Assembly: GCA_050117725.1 (NCBI GenBank)
Contig: JASFME010000096.1
Coordinates: 1 to 8,080, forward strand
Source: JASFJH01 sp050117725
Lineage (GTDB): Bacteria > Pseudomonadota > Gammaproteobacteria > AKS1
Reading direction: 5' to 3'
Length of the DNA: 8,080 nt
In this document: positions 1 to 5,520 of the stretch, one piece after another
How positions within the stretch are numbered: the first letter of the stretch is position 1
How the letters are laid out: each line of letters opens with the position of its first letter
Position numbers and translations under genes: made by a program
The notes under the pieces: model-generated
Told to the model about the DNA's origin: nothing
Databases searched by the model: none
The model's input: only the letters and a program-made list of their open reading frames with translations

Positions 1-1
1 C

Positions 2-97
2 CTGAAACTTGCCGAGGAAGAACGCCGCATTCGCACCGACCCGGTTGCCCGTTCTACGGATATCCTGAAAAAAGTATTTGATTATTATTCCAGATAA
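2..97 (+). CDS. C-terminal fragment of an unrecognised protein
   Basis: An open frame enters from the left edge and runs 31 codons to a TAA at 95-97. The tail is charged and probably helical: LKLAEEERRIRTD, then DPVARSTDILKKVFDYYSR. The composition and the absence of stops look like genuine coding sequence, and the frame ends just before a non-coding gap with hairpins, as a gene end should. Too little is visible to name a family, and I do not recognise the tail. The gene converges on the small leftward gene at 192-410. A weak GC hairpin (100-126) follows the stop but lacks a T-tract on this strand, so no clear terminator serves this gene. Confidence 0.6.
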   Translation: MKLAEEERRIRTDPVARSTDILKKVFDYYSR

Positions 98-99
98 AC

Positions 100-126
100 G
101 CCGGGTAACCTGGAATTCTGCCCGGC
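100..126. other. GC-rich inverted repeat after the partial gene
   Basis: GCCGGG (100-105) pairs with CCCGGC (121-126). The stem can be extended by a T-G wobble and one A-T pair. It sits 2 nt after the TAA of the partial gene. On the plus strand it is followed by an A-tract rather than T's, so it is not a canonical intrinsic terminator there. It could protect a 3' end or act with Rho, but this is inference. Confidence 0.3.
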
Positions 127-127
127 A

Positions 128-166
128 GAAAAAAACCGCAGCCTCCACGATTCAAAAGGCTGCAGT
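128..166 (-). terminator. Rho-independent terminator of the small secreted-protein gene
   Basis: Read on the minus strand, a 9-bp stem (arms at 158-166 and 135-143, core GCAGCC/GGCTGC, one internal mismatch) encloses a 14-nt loop. It is followed at once by a T-tract, the complement of AGAAAAAAA at about 127-135. The hairpin begins 25 nt downstream of the TAA of the leftward gene at 192-410, the usual place for an intrinsic terminator. It also shows that transcription of that gene is expected to end before reaching the partial gene on the other strand. Confidence 0.75.
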
Positions 167-191
167 TGCGTAGACCGGTCGGAAGGCGGGA

Positions 192-410
192 TTACCCTTC
201 TTCTTTCTGGCTGGACACGCAGTTTTCGAGGAAGCTGTCCAGGGCATCATCGCTGACGCCGTTGTCATTGGCCTGCTTCATGCACTCGCCAAGCTTTTGT
301 TCATAAGCATTATTTGCTGCTTCGTTGCTTTCATCAGTGCTTTTTTCCTCTGCAATGGCATGGCCAGCAAGCAGCATGGCAGCAACAAGCGAGATAGTGG
401 TGTATTTCAT
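192..410 (-). CDS. Small acidic secreted protein with two cysteines
   Basis: This encodes 72 residues. Residues 1-20 form a clear Sec signal peptide: MK, a hydrophobic core (ISLVAAMLLAG), and an AIA-EE cleavage site after A20. The mature part of about 52 residues is strongly acidic (roughly 14 D/E against 4 K) and has exactly two cysteines, C43 and C64, separated by 20 residues, which could form one disulfide in the periplasm. The start is ATG at 408-410, supported by GGAG (complement of 419-422) 8 nt upstream. Longer in-frame extensions upstream have no such support and would bury the signal peptide. It is monocistronic, with its own terminator at 128-166. The Cys-x20-Cys spacing recalls PsiF-type periplasmic repeats, but the resemblance is weak and I do not assign the family. 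Function unknown. Confidence 0.75.
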   Translation of the reverse strand: MKYTTISLVAAMLLAGHAIAEEKSTDESNEAANNAYEQKLGECMKQANDNGVSDDALDSFLENCVSSQKEEG

Positions 411-694
411 GAGGTGTACTCCATAATAAAAACTTCCGGCACTTGCCGTGATTACCCACGCAAGATGATTTGCGCTGCCGGCAACTACACGGCAGAAGAA
501 CCCGCAAGTACAACAATATAAACCGATGATAACCATCGACCGGCGCTATGGTTCCGGGCCAGGCAGAGGTGGTTGAACAATCGAAAATATCGAACGTCAC
601 AATCGAAAAAAATAATTTGCAGTCAAGGCTGACTGCAAAAAGAATCGCGCCTATCAGATAACCCCATCACATGTTTTGCGAGGTAGTGCGAGCG
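411..694. other. Non-coding interval between divergent small genes
   Basis: This 284-nt interval separates the start of the leftward secreted-protein gene from the start of the rightward PA3496-like gene. No frame in it looks coding. It holds the 24-bp palindrome (616-639), three ATCGAA motifs (580-585, 589-594, 602-607), and a cluster of CGGCA/TGCCG pentamers (437-448 and 476-494) near the leftward gene. Promoters for both genes should lie here, but I could not find a convincing -35/-10 pair for the leftward gene. For the rightward gene, a weak TTGCAG (617-622) and AAGAAT (640-645) pair at 17-nt spacing overlaps the palindrome. Confidence 0.5.
605..639 (-). terminator. Perfect palindrome with T-tract; probable minus-strand terminator or operator
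   Basis: TTTGCAGTCA (616-625), a 4-nt loop AGGC, then TGACTGCAAA (630-639) form a perfect 10-bp stem. On the minus strand it is followed by TTATTTTTTTCG (complement of 604-615), so it meets the criteria for an intrinsic terminator of leftward transcripts. The only leftward gene upstream of it is the LysR regulator, whose stop lies 225 nt away. The same palindrome sits 56 nt upstream of the rightward start at 695 and could instead, or also, be an operator. The structure itself is certain; the function is inferred. Confidence 0.55.
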
Positions 695-895
695 ATGGTA
701 AAAACCGAAATTAATGATTCGCTTGATGGCGATGAAAATTGCGTAGATTTCGATGGTCCGGACAGTGAGGACCAGGCAGGTAAGGCAGACAACAGTATAG
801 AAAAATACGAAATCCGACGCCGCATTGAAGAACTACAGGAACAAAAACGCCTGGATAAAATGCTTAACGATTTTGACGACTACCTCGAGGCTTGA
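695..895 (+). CDS. Small acidic PA3496-like protein with C-terminal basic helix
   Basis: This encodes 66 residues from ATG 695. The first half is acidic and looks disordered (D/E-rich, one Cys). The second half is a predicted amphipathic helix, EKYEIRRRIEELQEQKRLDK, ending in an acidic NDFDDYLEA. An acidic N-terminus followed by an RRRIE..x..EKRL helix and a D/E-rich end matches my recollection of the PA3496 family (putative envelope integrity proteins), not tested by search. There is no signal peptide or membrane segment. An in-frame ATG at 671 would add eight residues but has no Shine-Dalgarno sequence; the 695 start has GAGGT at 680-684, 10 nt away, so I prefer it. The 3' end overlaps the convergent LysR gene by 32 nt. 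Confidence 0.6.
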   Translation: MVKTEINDSLDGDENCVDFDGPDSEDQAGKADNSIEKYEIRRRIEELQEQKRLDKMLNDFDDYLEA

Positions 896-1745
896 GTAAT
901 TTATCAGGCAATATCGATATCAGCTCGTCAATAAGCCCGGTTTTCTCGCTGGCTTGCGGGTAATTGGCAAAGGCAGGACGCTCTATTTCGGGAGCGCCCT
1001 TGACCCTGTATAGCTTACCCTTTGCCAGCTGATGTTTTACCATCGGTTCAGCAAGATAGGCGGTCCCGCCGTTGACCAGGAGGTTACCCAGCGCGATGCG
1101 TCCCTGGCTGGTACGCAAGTGCGGTGACGGGAGATCAGGGAAAGTCCTGGCGTGCATGGTCGAAAAGGTCGTGCCCCAGTCAACCAGGACATAATCGGTT
1201 TGCGTAGCCTGCTCAACCGTGAGTTTGTCCTTGCTTGATACCATGATCAAAGGGATACGCAGTATTTCTTTTGATTCGATCTCGCTGATGTTCAGGGGAT
1301 CGAAAGTAAAGCCGAGATCAAGCGTGCCATCCCGCAGGCGCCGAACGATCGTGTCGTGATTGATCACCTCGGCACTGATGGAGAGCCTGTGGCGCTTTTT
1401 GCAGGCCTTGTTGAGCCAGTCCTGCAGGACAATATCCCACATGCTGGGGACGCCGGCGACACTGAATGGCACCTGCTGGTCACTGTCAACAGCGATTTGT
1501 TGACGGGCCTGGTTCCAGATCGTCAATATGTTTTCAGCATGATGGAGCAGGCGCTGGCCAGCTGCAGTTAACTGGATATCATTGCGCGTGCGCGTGAACA
1601 CGGGTGCGCCAACGATTTCTTCGAGTTGGCGTATGCGTGCACTGACGGTCGATTGGGTTACAAACAGGTTTTCAGATGCCTTGCCAAAATGCCGTGTCCG
1701 GTTGATTTCCAGGAAAGTTTTTAGCAGGTCAATGTCAACGCTCAA
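864..1745 (-). CDS. LysR-family transcriptional regulator, HdfR-like
   Basis: This encodes 293 residues with standard LysR architecture. The N-terminal winged helix-turn-helix (about residues 5-64) includes LLKTFLEINRTRHFGKAS, a recognition helix around TQSTVSARIRQLEE, and the wing FTRTRNDIQLTAAGQRLL. An effector-binding domain follows (about 90-285). The N-terminus closely resembles E. coli HdfR, an H-NS-dependent repressor of flhDC, in the segments LLKTFLE, RTRHFG and RIRQLE. The effector domain looks less conserved, so target genes and ligand remain open. I chose TTG 1743-1745 because a strong GGAGGT lies 7 nt upstream and the protein then begins MSVDIDLLKTF, as in HdfR. The in-frame ATG at 1758-1760 overlaps that ribosome-binding site and has none of its own. 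It lies downstream of the DUF2235 gene on the same strand, with a candidate promoter between. Confidence 0.9.
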   Translation of the reverse strand: MSVDIDLLKTFLEINRTRHFGKASENLFVTQSTVSARIRQLEEIVGAPVFTRTRNDIQLTAAGQRLLHHAENILTIWNQARQQIAVDSDQQVPFSVAGVPSMWDIVLQDWLNKACKKRHRLSISAEVINHDTIVRRLRDGTLDLGFTFDPLNISEIESKEILRIPLIMVSSKDKLTVEQATQTDYVLVDWGTTFSTMHARTFPDLPSPHLRTSQGRIALGNLLVNGGTAYLAEPMVKHQLAKGKLYRVKGAPEIERPAFANYPQASEKTGLIDELISILPDKLLKPRGSRQNR

Positions 1746-1752
1746 GGTCACT

Positions 1753-1758
1753 ACCTCC
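1753..1758 (-). promoter_or_regulatory. Ribosome-binding site that sets the TTG start of the LysR gene
   Basis: GGAGGT on the minus strand (ACCTCC at 1753-1758) is a near-perfect Shine-Dalgarno sequence 7 nt before TTG 1743-1745. It overlaps the upstream in-frame ATG (1758-1760), so ribosomes bound here would start at TTG. The ATG itself is preceded by a T/C-rich stretch with no purine-rich site. Confidence 0.65.
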
Positions 1759-1774
1759 ATGCAAAAGCAGTGAC

Positions 1775-1803
1775 TATGTAGCCTTAAACAGCTGACGGAT
1801 CAA
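1775..1803 (-). promoter_or_regulatory. Candidate promoter for the LysR gene
   Basis: On the minus strand, TTGATC (complement of 1798-1803) and TACATA (complement of 1775-1780) are separated by 17 nt. The -35 matches consensus at four of six positions, the -10 at only three. Transcription would start about 20 nt before the TTG codon. The spacing is ideal but the -10 is poor. The gene might instead be transcribed with the DUF2235 gene, whose stop is 96 nt upstream of the TTG. Confidence 0.3.
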
Positions 1804-1841
1804 GCAATATTTTCGGGGTGGCAAGCTGCTCTATATGCTGC

Positions 1842-2879
1842 TTAATCGACGATATTATATTTCTGTCGTATCCCGGCGACGCTATCCGGCAGGTTGGCGG
1901 GTCTGTATTTGTTTGCCGCGTTTTCAATACGTTCGATAACGGTCTTGTGAATATTTGCACCGTCCGGCAGTTTGCGGCGGCGACTACCCCGAAAGCGCCA
2001 GAACCCCGAGCAGGATTCATGGAATTTCCCCGGGGGATCGCCGGCCTCATGCGGGTTTGGCCGGTAGCGCAGTTGTGCGGCAAGGCTCTCGTCAATCTCA
2101 AGCCCCTGTTGTTTGGCCTTGCCCAGCATCCATTGCAGGGCAATATTGGACAGGCCGCGCTCATCGTACCAGCCACCCACATTCGAATGCACCCCGGCGA
2201 ACCAGACCTGTTCGATTGTCTGGCCGGCATGCAGGTTCGATTCATCCCACAGGCAAGGTGGAAAGTCCTTGCGGCGTTCATCGATGGATAGCGCGTGATA
2301 GCCGAATTTTACTTCCGGGTTCAGGGTCGTGTTGTAGAAGCGTTTGCCGGCATTCATGACCAGTGACGAGACGGTATCCCAGACACCTACCAGCTGAACC
2401 GGACAGGGCCGGGAAAAGGTGGCCTTGAAGCCGGCGGCAATCTTGTCAATATCCTTGCCTTCCTTGGCCGCCTTCTTTTTATCGGTGTTATACAACTTGG
2501 AGGCATATTCAACGAGATTGTCATTGTCAGGGTAGAGCAGGCCACACTTGTGCAGCATGCCGGCGAGTGCGCGAACGGTAAATGCGCCGCGGCTGAAGCC
2601 GAACATGTAGATCAGGTCACCCGGTTGGTAGACCTCCATGAGGAACTGGTAGGCATCATCGACATTTTTCTGCAGACCGGCCCCGGTCGCCTGGTCGTGC
2701 CTGGCTGTCAGCTTGCCGATTTCCTCGTCGTATTCCCAGCCGCCCGTGCCCACGCCCGGGTCATAATAAGTGGTCTGCTGGCTGTTTCTCTGTGCAATGG
2801 TATAAAGGTCAACGACATTGGTGTTGTTCTTGCCATATTCATTACCGGTGCCATCACAACAAATCACGATCTTTTTCAT
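1842..2879 (-). CDS. DUF2235 family alpha/beta-hydrolase
   Basis: This encodes 345 residues of a DUF2235 protein, the fold also found in Tle1-type phospholipase effectors. Family marks appear in order: CDGTGN (8-13) after the first beta-strand, the nucleophile elbow GFSRGAF with S96, VGVWDTV with D168, ALSIDERR (196-203), and GVHSNVGGWY with H231. Ser96, Asp168 and His231 form a plausible catalytic triad. The usual GVHSDVGG motif, as I recall it, has Asp where this protein has Asn233. There is no signal peptide, membrane segment or toxin-delivery domain. The start ATG 2877-2879 has AGGGAG (complement of 2888-2893) 8 nt upstream. No VgrG, PAAR or immunity gene is adjacent, so a type VI effector role is not supported; a cytosolic lipid or ester hydrolase is likelier. 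Substrate unknown. Confidence 0.9.
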   Translation of the reverse strand: MKKIVICCDGTGNEYGKNNTNVVDLYTIAQRNSQQTTYYDPGVGTGGWEYDEEIGKLTARHDQATGAGLQKNVDDAYQFLMEVYQPGDLIYMFGFSRGAFTVRALAGMLHKCGLLYPDNDNLVEYASKLYNTDKKKAAKEGKDIDKIAAGFKATFSRPCPVQLVGVWDTVSSLVMNAGKRFYNTTLNPEVKFGYHALSIDERRKDFPPCLWDESNLHAGQTIEQVWFAGVHSNVGGWYDERGLSNIALQWMLGKAKQQGLEIDESLAAQLRYRPNPHEAGDPPGKFHESCSGFWRFRGSRRRKLPDGANIHKTVIERIENAANKYRPANLPDSVAGIRQKYNIVD

Positions 2880-2992
2880 TGCACATGCTCCCTGTACGCA
2901 GTTCAGTCCATTGTTTTGCAGGCTACTGACTGTTTCACCCGCCGGATTTCATTAATAACTATGTTGTCACGATAGCACTGCGAAGTGGCTGC

Positions 2993-3709
2993 TCACAAGC
3001 CATCCACCTTTGTCAGCGACATGCTGCTTGTTGTGCCGCGTTTGTGGTTTTCTATCTTTACCGGCAGGTTGTGCAGGGCAGGCGCAATCCAGATAAAGGT
3101 ATGACGATCCTGTTTGCCAATCCGGGTGCGTTTGTAACGGATGGCCTGGTAATCGCCCGCCCTGGTCTTTACTGTCTCCGGACCCAGGTTCTCCAGCTTG
3201 TAGTATTTTGGCCGGGAGTCATTGGCGATGCTGTATTGCATCACGCTACTACCAGTGGCTGCATACATAAAGCCGAGCAGTTCATTGAGCAGATCACGTA
3301 TGACAGGTTTGAAGGTGTAGGTGACCGGCCGGGGCAGTCTGCTCTGTACCTGTTGTTGCGCATGGTCAAAGACAAGCTGCATATTGCGCGACGGCTTGTT
3401 GCTGTTATTGCGTGTGTACTGCGAACTGAGCAGTTGCTTGTCCGAAATAATGCCACGGCTGGTTTCGCGGATCGGATCCGGGCTGAGAAAGGCGGCAAGA
3501 CCGCTGGCCTTGATGACAGAATCCAGCGTGTAGTGTTGGCCCTCGCGTGTGAAGCTGAGGGTGCGCGTACCGACCGTACTGCTGCCACGCTGCAACTGGT
3601 AATGGGCAGTGAAGTCGGGCACTGGCGCTGCGCTGGTGATTAGCGGCAAGAGCAGGCCGGCCAGCAGGCTAGCTATATTCGATACCCTTTTGCGGTAAGG
3701 CTTTGCCAT
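2993..3709 (-). CDS. DUF3108 periplasmic protein in the purMN operon
   Basis: This encodes 238 residues. MAKPYRKR followed by a hydrophobic stretch (about 9-24) and TSA-AP make a Sec signal peptide cleaved near residue 27-28, so the product is periplasmic or envelope-associated. The mature part is rich in short beta-strands (FTAHYQLQRGSSTVGTRTLSF and following) with YTLDSVIKASGLAAFLSPDPIRE and GDYQAIRYKR segments, fitting the DUF3108 family. Biochemical function is unknown. Start ATG 3707-3709 has AGGT (complement of 3718-3721) 8 nt upstream. A longer in-frame extension lacks support and would lie in purN. The first 41 nt overlap the end of purN in another frame, indicating co-transcription and probable translational coupling. 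The positive residues needed by the signal peptide lie within the overlap, so a later start is unlikely. No terminator is obvious after the stop. Confidence 0.85.
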   Translation of the reverse strand: MAKPYRKRVSNIASLLAGLLLPLITSAAPVPDFTAHYQLQRGSSTVGTRTLSFTREGQHYTLDSVIKASGLAAFLSPDPIRETSRGIISDKQLLSSQYTRNNSNKPSRNMQLVFDHAQQQVQSRLPRPVTYTFKPVIRDLLNELLGFMYAATGSSVMQYSIANDSRPKYYKLENLGPETVKTRAGDYQAIRYKRTRIGKQDRHTFIWIAPALHNLPVKIENHKRGTTSSMSLTKVDGL

Positions 3710-4319
3710 CAAGTAATACCTGGTTGTTGTGCATCCGGATCCGGCCTTCAGCATACAGGCGGATCGCCTCCGGATAGATGCGGTGCTCCTGTTGCAGCAC
3801 GCGCGCGGCGAGGCTGTCCGGCGTATCGCCTTGCTCAACCGGCACCCGTCCCTGGATGATGATCGGTCCGCCATCCACTTCCGTTGTTACAAAGTGCACA
3901 CTGGCACCATGTTCTTCGACACCGGCTTGCAGCGCGCGTTCATGCGTATTCAGCCCGGGAAAGTCAGGCAGCAGGGCGGGGTGTATGTTCAGCATGCGGC
4001 CAGCGTAGTGTTCGACGAAGTCATGCGTCAGGATGCGCATGAAGCCGGCCAGGATCACGAGTTGCGGGGCATAGCTGTCGATAGTCTGTTGCAGGGCCTG
4101 GTCAAATGCGGCGCGGCCCTCGAATTGCGTATGGTCGACCACAACGGTCTCGATGCCGGCCTGCATGGCGCGTTGCAGCCCCTGCACCCCGGGCCGGTTG
4201 CTGATCACGGCGCGGATCTCGACGGGCAGTTCGTCGGCCTGCCAGGCATCAATGATCGCCTGCAGGTTGGTGCCGCTGCCGGAAATAAGGATAACCACGG
4301 GAAGTGGCGGCTGGCTCAT
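3669..4319 (-). CDS. purN: Phosphoribosylglycinamide formyltransferase (GAR transformylase)
   Basis: This encodes 216 residues, the normal length for PurN. It transfers a formyl group from 10-formyltetrahydrofolate to GAR, giving FGAR, the third step of de novo purine synthesis in the cytoplasm. The phosphate-binding loop ISGSGTNLQAII is at 12-23; catalytic Asn111 and His113 lie in MLNIHPALLP, and Asp149 in TTEVDGGPIIIQ, which match the E. coli N106/H108/D144 set. GFMRIL (92-97) is the conserved folate-site region. The start is ATG 4317-4319, only 13 nt after the purM stop, with a weak ribosome-binding site, so translational coupling with purM is likely. Its 3' end overlaps the DUF3108 gene by 41 nt. 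Nothing is missing or truncated. Confidence 0.97.
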   Translation of the reverse strand: MSQPPLPVVILISGSGTNLQAIIDAWQADELPVEIRAVISNRPGVQGLQRAMQAGIETVVVDHTQFEGRAAFDQALQQTIDSYAPQLVILAGFMRILTHDFVEHYAGRMLNIHPALLPDFPGLNTHERALQAGVEEHGASVHFVTTEVDGGPIIIQGRVPVEQGDTPDSLAARVLQQEHRIYPEAIRLYAEGRIRMHNNQVLLDGKALPQKGIEYS

Positions 4320-4332
4320 ACTGAAGCCCGGC

Positions 4333-5367
4333 TCAGCTCAGGATAACGCGACGATCGTCGGTGGCCGCATCAATCCGGCCGATCACGCTGGCCTGTTCGC
4401 CCTGCGCCGCGAGGATCTGCAGGGTCTGTTCAACATCGTCGGGCGCCACGCACAGTACCATGCCGACACCGCAGTTAAAGGTGCGGTACATCTCGGCATC
4501 CTCAATACCACCGTGTTCCTGCAACCAGTCGAAAATCGCCGGGCGCTGCCAGCTCGCAGTGTCGATCGTGGCCGTGGCGTTGGCGGGCAGCACGCGCGGC
4601 AGGTTTTCCGGCAGGCCGCCACCCGTAATATGGGCCAGCGCCTTGACCCTGAGCTGTTTGAACAGGGCGAGCAGGGCCTTCACATAAATCCTGGTCGGGG
4701 TCAGGAGGACCTCGGCGAGCGGTTGGCCATGGAAGTCGTCGTCGAGTCTGGCGCCACTGACCTCGATGACCTTGCGGATCAGCGAGTAACCGTTCGAGTG
4801 CGGGCCGGATGACTGGATGCCGATCAGCACATCACCGGTGGTCGCATCCTGGCCGGTAATGATGTCCTGTTTTTCGACGACCCCGACACAAAAGCCGGCC
4901 AGGTCATAATCCTCGGCGCTGTACATGCCGGGCATCTCGGCGGTTTCACCGCCGATCAGGGCGCAACCGGCCTGCAGGCAGCCTTCGCCGATGCCCTTGA
5001 TCACGGCCTCAGCCGTATCGAGCTCGAGCTTGCCGGTCGCGTAATAATCGAGGAAGAACAGGGGTTCGGCTCCCTGCACGATCAGGTCGTTGACACACAT
5101 GGCGACGAGGTCGATGCCGATCGTGTCATGCAGGCCGGTATCGATGGCCAGCTTGAGCTTGGTGCCCACGCCATCGGTACCGGACACGAGCACCGGCTGT
5201 TTGTAACCTTCCGGGATCTCGAACAGGGCGCCGAAGCCGCCCAGTCCCTCTAGCATACCGTTGCGGCGTGTAGCTGCTGCGACCGGTTTTATGCGTTCGA
5301 TCAGGGCGTTACCGGCGTCGATATCAACACCGGCATCACGGTAACTCAGGGACGGCTTGTCTGGCAT
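4333..5367 (-). CDS. purM: Phosphoribosylformylglycinamidine cyclo-ligase (AIR synthetase)
   Basis: This encodes 344 residues, almost identical in length to E. coli PurM. It closes FGAM to AIR using ATP, the fifth step of purine synthesis; the enzyme is a cytoplasmic dimer of the PurM/SelD/HypE ATP-grasp-like superfamily. Hallmarks: LSYRDAGVDIDAGN at 7-20, SGTDGVGTK (62-70), DLVAMCVNDLIVQGAEP (86-102), GGETAEMPGMY (139-149), SSGPHSNGYSL (186-196), HITGGG (246-251) and YRTFNCGVGM (294-303). ATG 5365-5367 gives the family N-terminus MPDKPSLSYRDAG and has GGAG 10 nt upstream. A TTG seven codons earlier lies across that site and is unlikely. It is first gene of the purM-purN-DUF3108 operon and divergent from the DUF2066 gene. 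A promoter is proposed at 5404-5432. Confidence 0.98.
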   Translation of the reverse strand: MPDKPSLSYRDAGVDIDAGNALIERIKPVAAATRRNGMLEGLGGFGALFEIPEGYKQPVLVSGTDGVGTKLKLAIDTGLHDTIGIDLVAMCVNDLIVQGAEPLFFLDYYATGKLELDTAEAVIKGIGEGCLQAGCALIGGETAEMPGMYSAEDYDLAGFCVGVVEKQDIITGQDATTGDVLIGIQSSGPHSNGYSLIRKVIEVSGARLDDDFHGQPLAEVLLTPTRIYVKALLALFKQLRVKALAHITGGGLPENLPRVLPANATATIDTASWQRPAIFDWLQEHGGIEDAEMYRTFNCGVGMVLCVAPDDVEQTLQILAAQGEQASVIGRIDAATDDRRVILS

Positions 5368-5403
5368 GCGAAGGGATCTCCGGCACAAAAAATGAGGGGG
5401 CTA

Positions 5404-5432
5404 ATAGTACAGGGGCGCGGCAAACCGGGCAA
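5404..5432 (-). promoter_or_regulatory. Candidate sigma-70 promoter of the purM operon
   Basis: On the minus strand, TTGCCC (complement of 5427-5432) and TACTAT (complement of 5404-5409) are 17 nt apart, each matching consensus at four of six positions. Transcription would begin near 5397, leaving a leader of about 30 nt before the ATG. Two copies of GGCAAACC (plus strand, 5419-5426 and 5428-5435) cover the spacer and the -35 element. Confidence 0.45.
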
Positions 5433-5435
5433 ACC
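5419..5435. repeat. Tandem GGCAAACC repeat in the purM promoter
   Basis: GGCAAACC occurs at 5419-5426 and again at 5428-5435, a 9-bp period with one intervening G. The GCAAAC core equals one half-site of the E. coli PurR operator, but here the copies are direct, not inverted, so this is not a canonical PurR box. Its overlap with the candidate purM -35 element makes a regulatory role possible. Confidence 0.4.
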
Positions 5436-5465
5436 ATTGACTGGTAGCTGGTCCGCGCCGTGGTG

Positions 5466-5471
5466 TATAGT
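5466..5471 (+). promoter_or_regulatory. Possible -10 element for the DUF2066 operon
   Basis: TATAGT at 5466-5471 matches the -10 consensus at five of six positions and lies 49 nt before the ATG at 5521. A TTGACT at 5437-5442 would be a good -35, but the spacing is 23 nt, too long for a normal promoter, and nothing better occurs at 16-18 nt. The call rests on the -10 alone. Confidence 0.25.
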
Positions 5472-5520
5472 GCGCCGAGATGCCGTAGTTGCGAGCGTTG
5501 TCCGTATATATAAAGGAATC

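Noticed and set aside
1818..2291. Rightward 157-residue frame and overlapping leftward 165-residue frame within the DUF2235 gene
   Set aside because: Both overlap the conserved DUF2235 frame and show no recognisable domain or start signal.
1842..2879. Type VI secretion effector locus
   Set aside because: Only the hydrolase fold is shared; no VgrG, PAAR, Hcp, adaptor or immunity gene is visible within the window.
3044..4812. Long rightward open frames of about 200 residues opposite DUF3108, purN and purM
   Set aside because: They lie antisense to clear, motif-bearing genes, have low-complexity translations and no ribosome-binding sites; they result from codon bias on the opposite strand.
5419..5435. 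Canonical PurR operator
   Set aside because: The GCAAAC half-sites are in direct orientation, not the inverted arrangement PurR requires.
5437..5471. TTGACT/TATAGT promoter for the DUF2066 operon
   Set aside because: Both hexamers are good but the 23-nt spacing is too long for a sigma-70 promoter; only the -10 is kept, at low confidence.
5392..5520. N-terminal extension of the DUF2066 gene from ATG 5392
   Set aside because: It would put 43 residues ahead of a clear signal peptide and run through the purM promoter region.
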